Shown here: one piece after another, positions 45,086 through 55,024 of the stretch | Layout: each line of letters starts with the position of its first letter | How positions within the stretch are numbered: the first letter of the stretch is position 1 | Source of the DNA: Clostridium sp. N3C | GTDB taxonomy: Bacteria > Bacillota > Clostridia > Clostridiales > Clostridiaceae | Reading direction: 5' to 3' | DNA: 64,000 nt | Assembly: GCF_900095445.1 (NCBI RefSeq) | Contig: NZ_FMJL01000002.1 | Span: 119,016 to 183,015, forward strand | Program-made: the position numbers and the translations under genes | The notes under the pieces: model-generated | Told to the model about the DNA's origin: nothing | Seen by the model: only the letters and a program-made list of their open reading frames with translations | Database searches by the model: none

Positions 45086-45526
45086 TTAGCAACTTTTTCT
45101 TTTTTGCTTAGCTTGTGTAATCAACCTAGATATAGATGAAATAAGTAAGACTCCTGTAGCTAAAGCACCAGCGCTGCTTAAGGTTTCCACTCCAAGTTTT
45201 AGGGCCTTGTCTAAACTTCCTGTTATAGATTCAAACATAGTATAGTACATACCACCGCCTGGTACTAAAGGAATTAGAGAACATATCACATAAACGGTAA
45301 CTGGAGCTTTATTTACTCTGGCCATGACTTCCGAATAGATAGCAATTATAATAGAAGCCATGAAATTTGCTGCGGTAATGCTAAAATTTATTTTTTGAAA
45401 GAATAAATAAGAAAACCAAGCTATACCTCCGCCTAGGGCAGCAAATAGTATGTTTTTTCCTCTAATATTAAAAATAATTGCAAAACCTAAAGTGGCCAAC
45501 ATAGAATATAAAGTTTCTAGTAACAT
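45086..45526 (-). CDS. ThrE-type exporter, C-terminal (DUF3815-like) subunit
   Basis: 146 aa from the ATG at 45526, with SD GGAGGGG. Four to five membrane helices (LYSMLATLGFAIIFNIRG at the start, then FAALGGGIAWF, ANFMASIIIAIYSEVMARVN and a final VLLISSISRL). The PLVPGGGMYYTM motif is typical of the ThrE C-terminal half. It overlaps the preceding gene by 1 base and should assemble with it. Proposed role is threonine/serine export by family; substrate unverified. Confidence 0.8.
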   Translation of the reverse strand: MLLETLYSMLATLGFAIIFNIRGKNILFAALGGGIAWFSYLFFQKINFSITAANFMASIIIAIYSEVMARVNKAPVTVYVICSLIPLVPGGGMYYTMFESITGSLDKALKLGVETLSSAGALATGVLLISSISRLITQAKQKRKSC

Positions 45527-46305
45527 TAGCTTACCCCTCCAAAAGTAGAAATCCAAAATCCAAGTATCATACCACTGCCAATAGCAATACCTATGGCCAC
45601 TAAAAAGGCTTCTATGGCTCTAGCTAAACCGGACACTAAATCTCCAGCAATAGTATCTCTTATAGCGTTGGTTATTGCTAAGCCTGGAACCAGAAGCATA
45701 ATAGAACCAATAACTAATTCGTTAAAGTTTGCTACCAGACCAATTTGATTTAATATTAAAGATATTAACATGGCAAGAGCGCCACCAACTATATTAATGA
45801 AAAATTCACTTATTTGTAAATTCTTTAGATATATACTAGCGGATTTAATAAAAAAGCCTGTAATTAAGGCCATGAAAAAATCTTGAAAGGATCCACCCAT
45901 GATTAATGTAAAGAAACCGGCAGCTAAGGCAGAATAAAAAATGGTCTTTTTGTTACTATATCTTGGGGTATAATCTATTTCTTCTAATATTTTATTTATT
46001 TCCTCTATAGAGTCTACATATTTAGATATATTTCTTGATAGTTCGTTGACTTTGCATATTTTTTCTAAGTTTACAGTTCTGACTTGAATTCTTTTTACCA
46101 TGGAAATTGTATTTCCATCAATAGTTGTTACTGACATCATAATACCGGTAGGGGTAACAAAGCTCTCTGCCCGTCTTACACCGAAAGCTGTGCAAATTCT
46201 ATTGATAGTATCCTCTACTCTATAAGTTTCACCGCCGTTTTCTAATATGATTCGGCCTGCCTCCACAGCAATATGTACAACAGCATTAATATCTTTATTA
46301 TTCAT
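45526..46305 (-). CDS. ThrE-type exporter, N-terminal (DUF1212-like) subunit
   Basis: 259 aa. Cytosolic N-terminal region (GRIILENGGETYRVEDTINRI, FVTPTGIMMSV, RIQVRTVNLEKICKVNELSR) typical of DUF1212, followed by four to five membrane helices (about 123-250) with LVPGLAITNAIRDTIAGDLVSG, the ThrE motif. In actinobacteria both halves are one protein. SD AGGTGATG precedes the ATG. Divergent from glyA, with which threonine/serine/glycine metabolism is linked. Confidence 0.85.
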   Translation of the reverse strand: MNNKDINAVVHIAVEAGRIILENGGETYRVEDTINRICTAFGVRRAESFVTPTGIMMSVTTIDGNTISMVKRIQVRTVNLEKICKVNELSRNISKYVDSIEEINKILEEIDYTPRYSNKKTIFYSALAAGFFTLIMGGSFQDFFMALITGFFIKSASIYLKNLQISEFFINIVGGALAMLISLILNQIGLVANFNELVIGSIMLLVPGLAITNAIRDTIAGDLVSGLARAIEAFLVAIGIAIGSGMILGFWISTFGGVS

Positions 46306-46448
46306 ATCATCACCTATTTATATATTTATGATATAATTTCAACTTATATATGTAATATTAAAATGTCTAATTCTCCAACTTATTAAGTATAGCATAATTA
46401 CTTATTATGTAAATAAGAGCTTTTTAATAATTTGTATGGAAAAACTTG

Positions 46449-46477
46449 TTGATAAATGATAGATTGATATTTATAAT
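46449..46477 (+). promoter_or_regulatory. Sigma-A promoter of glyA
   Basis: TTGATA (46449-46454), 17-base spacer, TATAAT (46472-46477). The predicted start is near 46484, leaving a leader of about 32 bases to the ATG at 46516. Confidence 0.8.
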
Positions 46478-46515
46478 TGAATTATGATTTGTAATTGATA
46501 AGGAGGAGTGTAAAA

Positions 46516-47751
46516 ATGAATTATAAGCATATTGAAGCCATAGATTCAGAAATTTTGGAGTTAATACAGTCTGAAACTAAAAGGCAAGAAGATAATATAG
46601 AGCTTATTGCTTCTGAAAATTTTACAAGCAAAGCAGTGATGGAAGCAATGGGATCTCCACTAACCAATAAATATGCGGAAGGTTATCCTGGAAAAAGATA
46701 CTATGGTGGTTGTGAAGTTGTTGATAAAGTAGAAGATATAGCAAGGGAAAGATTAAAGGAACTTTTTGGAGCAGAGCATGCTAATGTTCAGCCTCATTCA
46801 GGTTCCCAGGCTAATATGGCAGTGTATTTTTCAGTGCTAAATCCTGGAGATACAGTGTTAGGAATGAATTTAAGCCATGGAGGACATCTTACCCATGGAA
46901 GTCCCGTTAATTTTTCTGGAAGATTATTTAATTTCGTCTCCTATGAAGTAGATAAGGAAACAGAGACAATAAATTATGATGCAGTAAGAGAGCTTGCATT
47001 GCAGCATAAGCCAAAGATGATAGTAGCAGGAGCTAGTGCTTATCCTAGAATAATAGACTTTGAAAAGTTCCGCAGTATTGCTGATGAAGTAGGGGCTTAT
47101 TTTATGGTAGATATGGCTCATATTGCTGGTCTTGTAGCAGCAGGACTTCATCCTAATCCAGTACCTTATGCAGATTTTGTAACTACTACTACCCACAAAA
47201 CCTTGAGAGGTCCTAGAGGTGGGGCTATTTTGTGTAAGGAAAAGTATGCAAAGGATTTGGATAAAACCATATTTCCTGGTATGCAGGGAGGACCTTTAAT
47301 GCATACTATTGCAGCAAAGGCAGTTTGCTTTAAGGAAGCTATGAGTGATGAATATAGGAACTATATGCAACAGGTAGTTAAAAACGCTAAGGTTCTAGCA
47401 GAGGAACTAATAGGCTATGGCTTCAAATTAATATCTGGTGGTACAGATAATCATTTGATGTTAGTAGATTTAACTAACAAGGGGATTACAGGAAAAGATG
47501 CAGAAAAGCTTCTAGATTCTGTTGGAATAACTGTAAATAAAAACACAATTCCTTTTGAAACCTTAAGTCCTTTTGTAACTAGCGGAATAAGAATAGGCAC
47601 TCCTTCAGTAACTACAAGAGGCTTTAAAGAAGAGGAAATGAAGAAGATAGCTTACTTTATTAATTATGTAATTGAGAATAAGGATAAGGATTTAAGCAAT
47701 ATTAAAGAAGAAGTTCAAAAACTATGTAGAGATTTTCCTATATATTCATAA
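46516..47751 (+). CDS. glyA: Serine hydroxymethyltransferase
   Basis: 411 aa from the ATG at 46516, 7 bases after SD AAGGAGGAG; the TTG at 46495 lies upstream of the SD. SHMT interconverts serine and glycine with tetrahydrofolate. Conserved segments: [49 protein letters not shown], and [13 protein letters not shown] with the PLP lysine. The flavin reductase-like gene follows 24 bases later. Confidence 0.97.
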   Translation: MNYKHIEAIDSEILELIQSETKRQEDNIELIASENFTSKAVMEAMGSPLTNKYAEGYPGKRYYGGCEVVDKVEDIARERLKELFGAEHANVQPHSGSQANMAVYFSVLNPGDTVLGMNLSHGGHLTHGSPVNFSGRLFNFVSYEVDKETETINYDAVRELALQHKPKMIVAGASAYPRIIDFEKFRSIADEVGAYFMVDMAHIAGLVAAGLHPNPVPYADFVTTTTHKTLRGPRGGAILCKEKYAKDLDKTIFPGMQGGPLMHTIAAKAVCFKEAMSDEYRNYMQQVVKNAKVLAEELIGYGFKLISGGTDNHLMLVDLTNKGITGKDAEKLLDSVGITVNKNTIPFETLSPFVTSGIRIGTPSVTTRGFKEEEMKKIAYFINYVIENKDKDLSNIKEEVQKLCRDFPIYS

Positions 47752-47775
47752 AAGTAAGTAGTTAGGAGGGTACTA

Positions 47776-48279
47776 ATGTCAGTAGATTTCACAAAAAATT
47801 TAGATAATATAATAGAATACTTTCATAAAAGAGGGGCCTTTTTAACCACTAAAAACAAAGACGAGCTTAATACTATGACAATAAGCTGGGGTAATGTAGG
47901 ATTTGTTTGGGGTAAGCCAATATTTACAGTATTCGTTAGAAAGTCAAGACATACCCACCATATAATAGAAGAAAGCGGAGAGTTTACAGTAAGCATACCT
48001 ATGAAAGATACATTAAAAAACGCTTTAGCTATATGTGGATCTAAATCAGGTAGAGATGTAAATAAGTTTGAAGAAGCTAATATATCTACTATAGAAGGAA
48101 AGGAAGTAAATACACCAGTAATTGCAGACTGCGGTATGTATTTTGAATGTAAGGTTATTTACAAGCAAGATATGTCTCCAGAATTTTTAAGAAAAGATAT
48201 TGTAAATACCTCTTATATTGATGATGACTATCATACTATTTATTATGGTGAAATAGTTAGTTGTTATCAAGGAAAGTAA
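47776..48279 (+). CDS. Flavin reductase-like FMN-binding protein
   Basis: 167 aa. Split-barrel flavin reductase fold: KNKDELNTMTISWGNVGFVW, FTVFVRKSRHTHHIIEES, FTVSIPM and the CGSKSGRDVNKFEEA segment are typical of the flavin reductase-like family. It probably binds FMN and transfers electrons, or reduces a small substrate; the partner is unknown. SD GGAGGG. It shares a transcript with glyA and is followed by a strong terminator. Confidence 0.8.
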   Translation: MSVDFTKNLDNIIEYFHKRGAFLTTKNKDELNTMTISWGNVGFVWGKPIFTVFVRKSRHTHHIIEESGEFTVSIPMKDTLKNALAICGSKSGRDVNKFEEANISTIEGKEVNTPVIADCGMYFECKVIYKQDMSPEFLRKDIVNTSYIDDDYHTIYYGEIVSCYQGK

Positions 48280-48294
48280 ATATAATCCTTAAAT

Positions 48295-48330
48295 AAAAAA
48301 TTCAACCTCAAGGTTGAATTTTTTATTTAT
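48295..48330 (+). terminator. Rho-independent terminator after the flavin reductase gene
   Basis: AAAAATTCAACCT and AGGTTGAATTTTT pair around a CA turn, followed by T/A-rich sequence. Confidence 0.88.
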
Positions 48331-48338
48331 TTTCTAGG

Positions 48339-48367
48339 TTGACAATAGTATTGATTTGTAATATACT
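48339..48367 (+). promoter_or_regulatory. Sigma-A promoter of the fatty-acid operon
   Basis: TTGACA (48339-48344), 17-base spacer, TATACT (48362-48367). It starts transcription at about 48374, inside the first FabT-like box. Confidence 0.88.
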
Positions 48368-48402
48368 TTGAATATCAAAATAAATATTTTGATTCTCAAA
48401 AT
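48367..48402. promoter_or_regulatory. Two FabT-like operators
   Basis: Palindromes TTTGAATATCAAA (48367-48379) and TTTTGATTCTCAAAA (48387-48401) match the FabT box pattern TTTGATTATCAAA. The first covers the predicted start site. A third half site (ATTTGATA) follows at about 48403-48410. Binding of the MarR-type regulator encoded just downstream would block the operon (autoregulation). Confidence 0.75.
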
Positions 48403-48444
48403 ATTTGATAAACAAGCAGGATGAGGTGAAAATTTACTATAACT

Positions 48445-48912
48445 ATGGAAAAAAGTTTTAATGTTTTGAATGAATTATTGGTAGAGCTTTTTAATGACAT
48501 TCTTCAAATTGAACAGAATGCATTAAAGCAGGGAAAAATTAATGACCTTTCTGTGACAGAGATACATACTATAGACGCCATTGGAATGTACGAACCAAGA
48601 AGTATGTCAGAGGTAGCTGCAGATTTAAAGATTACTGTGGGAACCTTAACTACAGCAATAAACAAGTTGATAAAAAAAGGTTATGTAGAGCGACAGAGAA
48701 TTGAGGAAGATAGAAGAGTTGTTTTAGTTAAACTCACTAAAAGTGGAAAATTAGCTTATAGACTTCATGAGAAGTTTCATAAGGACATGATTAAAGCTAC
48801 AATAGAAGGTTTAAGTGAGGATGAAGAAAAGATTCTAATTAGTGCCTTAGAGCAACTTAATAACTTTTTTAAGAGTAAATATAATTTGAATGGTAGCAGT
48901 GAGGAGAAGTGA
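48445..48912 (+). CDS. fabT: MarR-family regulator of fatty-acid synthesis, FabT-like
   Basis: 155 aa MarR-type winged helix: EIHTIDAIGMYEPRSMSEVA, LKITVGTLTTAINKLIKKGY with the recognition helix, and the wing RIEEDRRVVLVKLTKSGK. Position as first gene of the fab/acc operon and two TTTGA-N3-TCAAA palindromes at the promoter identify it as the FabT-type repressor, whose known co-regulator is acyl-ACP. The start ATG has a poorly spaced SD (GAGGTGA is 17 bases upstream), so translation may be weak. Confidence 0.85.
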   Translation: MEKSFNVLNELLVELFNDILQIEQNALKQGKINDLSVTEIHTIDAIGMYEPRSMSEVAADLKITVGTLTTAINKLIKKGYVERQRIEEDRRVVLVKLTKSGKLAYRLHEKFHKDMIKATIEGLSEDEEKILISALEQLNNFFKSKYNLNGSSEEK

Positions 48913-48913
48913 T

Positions 48914-49897
48914 ATGAAAGAAGTGTATATAAGTGGCACCGGAAAGTACCTTCCAGAAAATATAGTAACTAATGATGATTTGGCAAAGATAGTGGATACT
49001 AGTGATGAGTGGATAACTACAAGAACAGGTATAAAAGAAAGAAGAATAAGCAGCGGTGAAGATACTTCCTTAATGGCTACTTATGCTGCTAAGTTAGCTT
49101 TAGAAAATGCGGGAATAAGTGCTGAAGAATTAGATTTTATAATTGTTGCAACTACTACACCGGATAATTTTACTCCATCGGCAGCTTGCTTGGTTCAAAG
49201 TAATCTAGGTGCTGCAAAGGCTGCGGCCTTTGACATTAATGCAGCATGCACAGGTTTTATATATGCGCTGAATGTAGCGACTCATCTTTTAAAAAGCGGA
49301 CCCTACAAACACATTTTGGTTATAGGGGCGGAAACATTATCCAAGATTGTAAATTGGAAGGATAGAAACACCTGTGTATTGTTTGGTGATGGTGCCGGTG
49401 CTATTGTTTTAAGTGCTTCCATGAAAAAAGGTGTAGGTACTATAATTTTAGGATCTGATGGACAGAAAGGTGAAGTTTTGCAAAGCCATGCTCTGCCGGT
49501 AATCAACCCTTTTATAAAAACTAATGATTTACAAGATAAAAATCATTATGTTGCTATGGATGGGAGAGAGGTTTTTAAATTTGCTACTGGGGTTATGGTT
49601 GACAGTATAGAAAAATTACTTCAAAGGGAAGAAATAAACATATCAGAAGTAAAATATATTGTTCCTCACCAAGCTAATTTTAGAATAATTGATTATGCTG
49701 CAAAAAAATTAGATGTGGATATTAATAAATTCTATGTGAATTTAGATAAGTATGGTAATACATCTAGTGCTAGTATACCGATAGCTCTGGATGAACTTAA
49801 CAAAAAAGGTCTTTTAAATAAGAATGACAATGTAATAATGGTAGGCTTTGGAGGTGGATTAACCTTTGGGGCTGCCCTTGTAAAATGGCAAAAATAA
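48914..49897 (+). CDS. fabH: 3-oxoacyl-ACP synthase III
   Basis: 327 aa from ATG at 48914 (SD GAGGAGA); an in-frame ATG at 48890 lies before the SD. FabH starts fatty-acid synthesis by condensing acetyl-CoA-type primers with malonyl-ACP. Catalytic Cys is in INAACTGFIYALNVA, His in VPHQANFRIIDYA, and Asn in DKYGNTSSASIPIAL. The gene follows fabT directly. Confidence 0.96.
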   Translation: MKEVYISGTGKYLPENIVTNDDLAKIVDTSDEWITTRTGIKERRISSGEDTSLMATYAAKLALENAGISAEELDFIIVATTTPDNFTPSAACLVQSNLGAAKAAAFDINAACTGFIYALNVATHLLKSGPYKHILVIGAETLSKIVNWKDRNTCVLFGDGAGAIVLSASMKKGVGTIILGSDGQKGEVLQSHALPVINPFIKTNDLQDKNHYVAMDGREVFKFATGVMVDSIEKLLQREEINISEVKYIVPHQANFRIIDYAAKKLDVDINKFYVNLDKYGNTSSASIPIALDELNKKGLLNKNDNVIMVGFGGGLTFGAALVKWQK

Positions 49898-49914
49898 AAA
49901 TGGAGGTATGTAAA

Positions 49915-50133
49915 ATGGTGTTTGAAAAAGTTAAGGAGATTATTGTTGATCAATTAGGGGTTGATGAGGAGGAAATAACCTTGGAAACCACCTTTGAAGA
50001 TTTAGGAGTAGATTCTTTAGACTTGTTTCAAATAGTTATTGAAATTGAGGAAAGCTTTAACATTAAGATAGAAAATGCTGAGGATATAAAGAGTGTAAAA
50101 GATGCTGTAGAATTTATTGAAGCCCAGAAGTAG
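49915..50133 (+). CDS. acpP: Acyl carrier protein
   Basis: 72 aa from the ATG at 49915, with SD GGAGG (49901-49905); an ATG at 49885 lies inside fabH. The phosphopantetheine-attachment motif LGVDSLDLFQ gives Ser at about residue 36. Acidic four-helix bundle (VKEIIVDQLGVDEEEIT). ACP carries growing chains among the enzymes encoded on both sides. Confidence 0.95.
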   Translation: MVFEKVKEIIVDQLGVDEEEITLETTFEDLGVDSLDLFQIVIEIEESFNIKIENAEDIKSVKDAVEFIEAQK

Positions 50134-50186
50134 ATTGATATGGTCAGATAAATAATTGGCCCTTCATAGAATGTAGGAGGAATGTT

Positions 50187-51143
50187 ATGTTTCATACAAA
50201 GATATGTGAAATTCTAGGTATAAAATACCCTATATTTCAAGGGGGCATGGCTTGGGTTGCGGATAGTTCCTTAGCAGCGGCGGTAAGTAATGCTGGAGGT
50301 TTGGGAATTATTGCAGCAGCCAATGCTCCTGTAGATTGGGTTAGGCAGGAGATTAGGAAAACTAAGGAGTTAACAGATAAACCTTTTGGAGTTAATATTA
50401 TGCTTTTAAGTAACAATGCTGATGAAGTGGCTAAATTAGTTTGTGATGAAGGGGTCAAAGTTGTAACTACCGGAGCAGGAAATCCTGGTAAGTATATTAG
50501 CAAGTGGAAGGAAAATGGTATTACCGTTATTCCAGTGGTAGCCTCTGTAGCATTAGCAATAAGAATGGAGAGAACCGGTGCTGATGCAGTAATAGCTGAG
50601 GGATGCGAGGCAGGAGGTCATATAGGTGAACTTACCACTATGGCTTTAGTTCCTCAGGTAGTAAACGGGGTGAATATTCCTGTAATAGCTGCAGGAGGCA
50701 TTGGAGATGGTAGAGGAATTGCTGCTGCCTTTATGCTAGGGGCTGAAGGAGTACAAATAGGAACTAGATTTTTAGTGGCTAAAGAATGTACAGTTCATAG
50801 TAACTATAAGCAAAAAGTATTAGCTGCCAAGGATATTGACACTGTAGTTACTGGAAGACCTACAGGCCATCCGGTAAGAGTGATAAAAAATAAGCTAGCA
50901 AGAAAATTTCAAATGTTAGAAAGGCAATGTGTTGCTTTAGAAGAATATGAAGAATTAGGTAAAGGAGCTTTACCAAGAGCAGTTAAAGAAGGAGATATAG
51001 ATATGGGATCTGTAATGGCAGGGCAAATTGCAGGCTTAGTAAACAAGGAGCAAAGTGCTAGAGAAATTGTAGAGGAAATTTTTTCTGAAGCTGAGTTAGT
51101 TATAAGTAAATTTGCTGCAAGAGGTGGCCTATGTCAAAAGTAG
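50187..51143 (+). CDS. fabK: Enoyl-ACP reductase FabK (FMN-dependent)
   Basis: 318 aa TIM barrel of the nitronate monooxygenase-like family: ICEILGIKYPIFQGGMAWVA, VSNAGGLGIIAAAN, GCEAGGHIGE, IPVIAAGGIGDGRGIAAAFM, GVQIGTRFLVAKEC. FabK replaces FabI as the last-step enoyl reductase in many Firmicutes. No FabI is in the operon, so it is the likely sole reductase here. fabD overlaps its end by 13 bases. Confidence 0.95.
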   Translation: MFHTKICEILGIKYPIFQGGMAWVADSSLAAAVSNAGGLGIIAAANAPVDWVRQEIRKTKELTDKPFGVNIMLLSNNADEVAKLVCDEGVKVVTTGAGNPGKYISKWKENGITVIPVVASVALAIRMERTGADAVIAEGCEAGGHIGELTTMALVPQVVNGVNIPVIAAGGIGDGRGIAAAFMLGAEGVQIGTRFLVAKECTVHSNYKQKVLAAKDIDTVVTGRPTGHPVRVIKNKLARKFQMLERQCVALEEYEELGKGALPRAVKEGDIDMGSVMAGQIAGLVNKEQSAREIVEEIFSEAELVISKFAARGGLCQK

Positions 51144-52072
51144 CATTTATATTTTCAGGACAGGGTTCTCAATACCCTGGAATGGGTAAGGAATTATATG
51201 ATAATTTTATAGATTGCAAAGAGGTTTTTATTAATGCAAATAAGGTCTTAGGTTTTGATTTGGCTAAAATATGCTTTGAAGGAAGTGAAGAACAATTAAG
51301 TGTTACAGAAATAACTCAGCCTGCAGTGCTTACAGTAAGTATAGCTGCAATGAAAGCTTTAATACATAATGGTGTAAGGCCTCATGTAACGGCAGGATTT
51401 AGCCTTGGTGAATATTCATCTTTAGTTTGCAGCGGAGTCTTAGAATTTAGTGAAGCGGTAGCCTTAGTTAGAAAAAGAGGCAGGTTTATGCAGGAAGCTG
51501 TACCCCTTGAAAAAGGTGGAATGACAGCGGTACTTGGATTAGATAGGCAGAAAATAATTGACAGCTGTAAAGTCGCCTCCGATGCTGGAGTTGTTGAAGC
51601 AGTGAATTTTAATTGCCCTGGTCAAGTGGTTATAGCCGGTGAAAAGGATGCTTTGCTTAAGGCTACTGAGATATTAACAAATTTAGGTGGTAAATGCATA
51701 CCTTTACCTGTAAGTGCGCCTTTTCATAGTTCTCTACTAAAGAAGGCAGCAGAGAATTTAAAAGAAGAGCTAATAGGAGTAAATATAAAGGATATGGAAG
51801 TTCCTGTACTAACTAATGTACATGGAAATTATATAAAGGATAAGAGCGAAATAAGGGATCTACTTGTGAAACAAGCAATGAGTCCAGTGCTTTGGGAAGA
51901 TATTATAAATAAAATGATAGAAGATGGTGTTGATGTTTTTATAGAATTAGGGCCCGGTAAAACTCTTACTGGTTTTATGAAGAAAATAAATAGAAAAGTT
52001 ACAGCTTTAAATGTACAGGATATAAAGTCTCTTAATAATACTTTGGAAGTATTAAGCAAGATAAATGGCTAG
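51131..52072 (+). CDS. fabD: Malonyl-CoA:ACP transacylase
   Basis: 313 aa. N-terminal FIFSGQGSQYPGMGKELY; active-site serine in AGFSLGEYSSL; catalytic His in APFHSSLL; FIELGPGKTLTGF near the end. Transfers malonyl from CoA to ACP. Phe precedes the catalytic Ser where Gram-negatives often have His; this is common in Firmicutes. Start overlaps fabK, showing translational coupling. Confidence 0.96.
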   Translation: MSKVAFIFSGQGSQYPGMGKELYDNFIDCKEVFINANKVLGFDLAKICFEGSEEQLSVTEITQPAVLTVSIAAMKALIHNGVRPHVTAGFSLGEYSSLVCSGVLEFSEAVALVRKRGRFMQEAVPLEKGGMTAVLGLDRQKIIDSCKVASDAGVVEAVNFNCPGQVVIAGEKDALLKATEILTNLGGKCIPLPVSAPFHSSLLKKAAENLKEELIGVNIKDMEVPVLTNVHGNYIKDKSEIRDLLVKQAMSPVLWEDIINKMIEDGVDVFIELGPGKTLTGFMKKINRKVTALNVQDIKSLNNTLEVLSKING

Positions 52073-52093
52073 TATCTGATTAAGGAGGAAATT

Positions 52094-52834
52094 ATGTTAA
52101 GTGGAAAATGTGCTGTTGTTACTGGAGCTGGAAGGGGAATTGGGAAGGCTATAGCATTAAAGTTGGCAGAAGAAGGTGCTAACATTGTAATAAATTACAG
52201 AAGTAGTGAAAAGGAAGCACAAGAGTTGGTATCTATTATAGAAAGTAGAGGGGGCAAAGCCTTAGCAGTAAAGGCAGATGTTAGCAAATTTGATGAGGCA
52301 GAATACCTTTTAAATGCAGCCAAGAATACCTTTGGCTCCGTAGATATACTAGTAAATAATGCAGGTATAACAAAGGATAATTTAATGTTACGAATGAAGG
52401 AGGAAGATTTTGACAGTGTTATAGCTACTAACTTAAAAGGTTGTTTTAATTGTATGAAGCATGTTTCCGCAATAATGCTTAAACAAAAAAGTGGTAAAAT
52501 AATTAATATTTCTTCCGTAGTAGGAGTAGTAGGGAATGTTGGTCAGGCTAATTATGCTGCATCAAAAGCAGGAGTGATAGGGCTTACTAAGTCTATGGCA
52601 AAAGAATTAGGCTCCAGAGGAATTACTGTTAATGCAGTGGCACCAGGATATATAGATACAGATATGACAGAAGCATTATCGCAGAAAGTTAAGGAAAGTA
52701 TATTGGATAATATTCCTTTAAGGAGAATGGGAAATACGGATGATGTAGCAAATTTAGTAGCATTTCTTGCCTCTGACAAGGCCTCCTATATAACAGGTCA
52801 GGTAATACATGTAGATGGTGGAATGGTAGTATAA
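52094..52834 (+). CDS. fabG: 3-oxoacyl-ACP reductase
   Basis: 246 aa [23 protein letters not shown] cofactor motif, [14 protein letters not shown], catalytic Ser in [12 protein letters not shown] and YAASKAG (Tyr, Lys), C-terminal [12 protein letters not shown]. These are the FabG hallmarks; NADPH is the expected cofactor. SD AAGGAGGA, and fabF follows 15 bases downstream. Confidence 0.96.
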   Translation: MLSGKCAVVTGAGRGIGKAIALKLAEEGANIVINYRSSEKEAQELVSIIESRGGKALAVKADVSKFDEAEYLLNAAKNTFGSVDILVNNAGITKDNLMLRMKEEDFDSVIATNLKGCFNCMKHVSAIMLKQKSGKIINISSVVGVVGNVGQANYAASKAGVIGLTKSMAKELGSRGITVNAVAPGYIDTDMTEALSQKVKESILDNIPLRRMGNTDDVANLVAFLASDKASYITGQVIHVDGGMVV

Positions 52835-52849
52835 AGAGAGGTTGATAGG

Positions 52850-54088
52850 ATGTTAAATAGAGTGGTTATAACAGGAATGGGGGCTGTTACCCCAATTGGA
52901 AATGATGTAAAGAGCTTTTGGGAAAATTGCAAAAATGGTATATCTGGGATTGATTACATTAAAGGCTTTGATACCACTGATTTTAAGGTGAAAATTGCAG
53001 CAGAGGTAAAAGACTTTAATCCTGAACAGTATATAGCTAAAAAAGAATGCAAAAGAATGGATAAATTTTGTCAATATGCAATAGCGGCTACTGAACAAGC
53101 TATAAGGCAAAGTGACCTAAATTTAGATACTGTAGATAGATATAAATTCGGTGTACTTATAGGTTCTGGTATTGGAGGTCTAGGAACTATTGAACAGGAA
53201 TGCAAAAAGCTTTTTGACAAGGGGCCTTCAAGAGTGTCCCCTCTGTTTATACCCACGGCAATATCTAATATGGCTTCTGGAAATGTAGCCATAAGATATG
53301 GAGCTAAGGGTGTTTGCACCAGTGTTGTTACTGCCTGTGCTAGCGGAACTAACGCTATAGGTGAAGCTTTTAATATACTTCAAAAAGGTACTGCAGATGT
53401 TATGATAGCCGGTGGTGCAGAGGCTTCCATCACTCCTTTAGGTGTAGCAGGTTTTACATCTTTAACTGCCCTTAGTACCAAGAATGATTTGGAGAGATCT
53501 TCTATACCTTTTGATAAGGAGAGAGATGGTTTCGTTATTGGAGAAGGTGCTGGTATAGTAGTTATGGAAACCTTGGATCATGCCTTAAAAAGAGGAGCAA
53601 AGATTTTATGTGAGATTGTAGGATACGCATCAACCTGTGATGCTTACCATATGACTTCTCCAGATCCTGAGGGGGAAGGAGCTGCTAGGTCTATGGAATT
53701 AGCTTTAGTGGATGCAGGAGTTAGCAAGGATGAAGTATCATACATAAATGCTCATGGTACCAGTACTCCTTATAACGATAAATTTGAAACTATAGCTATA
53801 AAGAAAGTATTTGGAGCCTTGGCTTATAAGATACCAATTAGCTCTACAAAATCTATGACTGGTCATTTATTAGGGGCCGCTGGTGCTGTTGAAGCTATTG
53901 TTTGCATCAATGCTATTATGGATGATTTTATTCCTCCCACCATAGGTTTAAAGGTAAGGGATGAAGAATGTGATTTAGACTACGTACCTAATGTGGGCCG
54001 GGAAATAGAAGTTAACGTAGCTATGTCTAACTCTTTAGGCTTTGGTGGTCATAATGCAACTATAGTATTAAAGAAATGGAAAGAGTGA
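52850..54088 (+). CDS. fabF: 3-oxoacyl-ACP synthase II
   Basis: 412 aa. Condensing enzyme with Cys in [15 protein letters not shown], and the two His in [15 protein letters not shown] and [16 protein letters not shown]-terminal [17 protein letters not shown]. Chain elongation in type II fatty-acid synthesis. accB follows after 10 bases, linking synthesis to malonyl-CoA supply. Confidence 0.97.
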   Translation: MLNRVVITGMGAVTPIGNDVKSFWENCKNGISGIDYIKGFDTTDFKVKIAAEVKDFNPEQYIAKKECKRMDKFCQYAIAATEQAIRQSDLNLDTVDRYKFGVLIGSGIGGLGTIEQECKKLFDKGPSRVSPLFIPTAISNMASGNVAIRYGAKGVCTSVVTACASGTNAIGEAFNILQKGTADVMIAGGAEASITPLGVAGFTSLTALSTKNDLERSSIPFDKERDGFVIGEGAGIVVMETLDHALKRGAKILCEIVGYASTCDAYHMTSPDPEGEGAARSMELALVDAGVSKDEVSYINAHGTSTPYNDKFETIAIKKVFGALAYKIPISSTKSMTGHLLGAAGAVEAIVCINAIMDDFIPPTIGLKVRDEECDLDYVPNVGREIEVNVAMSNSLGFGGHNATIVLKKWKE

Positions 54089-54098
54089 GAGGTAGGAT

Positions 54099-54575
54099 AT
54101 GGATTTAAACTTAATCAGAGAAATTGTTTTAATGATGGAAAATTCAAAGCTTTCCTCTATGGAAATAGAGTATAAAGAATTAAGAATCAAAATGAAGAAG
54201 AATATTGGTGATAGTGAAAAGACCATAGTATTAAATAATATAACAGCAGAAAGTAAAAGTGATGAAGGTTCTATTAGCAACGATCTTGCAATAAGTAATG
54301 ATCTTGCGCCACAAAATGATGAAGAGGATAAAAATAATTATTTCATAATCAGAGCTCCTATGGTAGGAACTTTCTATCCTGCACCTTCACCGGATAGGGA
54401 ACCCTTTGTTGCTGTAGGAGATACGGTAAAAAAGGGAGATGTGGTTTGCATAATAGAAGCCATGAAATTGATGAATGAGATAGAATCTGAAAATAGTGGT
54501 ACCGTAGTAGAAATTTTAGCTAAAGAAGGCCAAATGGTAGAATACGGTCAACCATTATTCAAAATAAAATTGTAA
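54099..54575 (+). CDS. accB: Acetyl-CoA carboxylase biotin carboxyl carrier protein
   Basis: 158 aa. N-terminal helix region ([20 protein letters not shown]), an Ser/Asp/Asn-rich linker with a repeat-like [15 protein letters not shown], and the C-terminal biotinyl domain with the biotinylation motif [14 protein letters not shown]. AccB carries CO2 from AccC to AccDA. Confidence 0.96.
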   Translation: MDLNLIREIVLMMENSKLSSMEIEYKELRIKMKKNIGDSEKTIVLNNITAESKSDEGSISNDLAISNDLAPQNDEEDKNNYFIIRAPMVGTFYPAPSPDREPFVAVGDTVKKGDVVCIIEAMKLMNEIESENSGTVVEILAKEGQMVEYGQPLFKIKL

Positions 54576-54588
54576 AGTAGGTGTTACT

Positions 54589-55011
54589 ATGGATATAAGG
54601 GAAATACAAGAGGTATTACCTCATAGATATCCATTTTTGTTGATAGATAGGGTGGAAGAAGTAGTGCCAGGTAAAAAAGCTGTTGCAATTAAAAATGTAA
54701 CTATGAATGAATACTTTTTTCAAGGTCATTTTCCACAGGAGCCAGTAATGCCTGGGGTGCTCATAATAGAGGCTTTAGCTCAAACTGGTGCAGTGGCTGT
54801 TCTTAGCTTAGAAGAGAATAAGGGAAAAATAGCCTATTTTGCTGGCATAGATAAGGCTAAGTTTAGGCAAAAGGTAGTACCAGGTGATGTATTAAAACTA
54901 GAAGTGGATCTAATAAAGGTCAAGGGGCCAGCCGGAGTAGGGAAAGCAATTGCTACAGTAAAGGATAAAAAGGTCTGTGAGGCTGAAATTACATTCATTG
55001 TCGGAAGATAA
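54589..55011 (+). CDS. fabZ: 3-hydroxyacyl-ACP dehydratase FabZ
   Basis: 140 aa hot-dog fold. [15 protein letters not shown] at the start, and [20 protein letters not shown] with the catalytic His and Glu. Dehydrates 3-hydroxyacyl-ACP. SD GTAGGTG is modest. The gene lies between accB and accC, an arrangement common in clostridia. Confidence 0.96.
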   Translation: MDIREIQEVLPHRYPFLLIDRVEEVVPGKKAVAIKNVTMNEYFFQGHFPQEPVMPGVLIIEALAQTGAVAVLSLEENKGKIAYFAGIDKAKFRQKVVPGDVLKLEVDLIKVKGPAGVGKAIATVKDKKVCEAEITFIVGR

Positions 55012-55024
55012 TGGAGGAGTGCTT

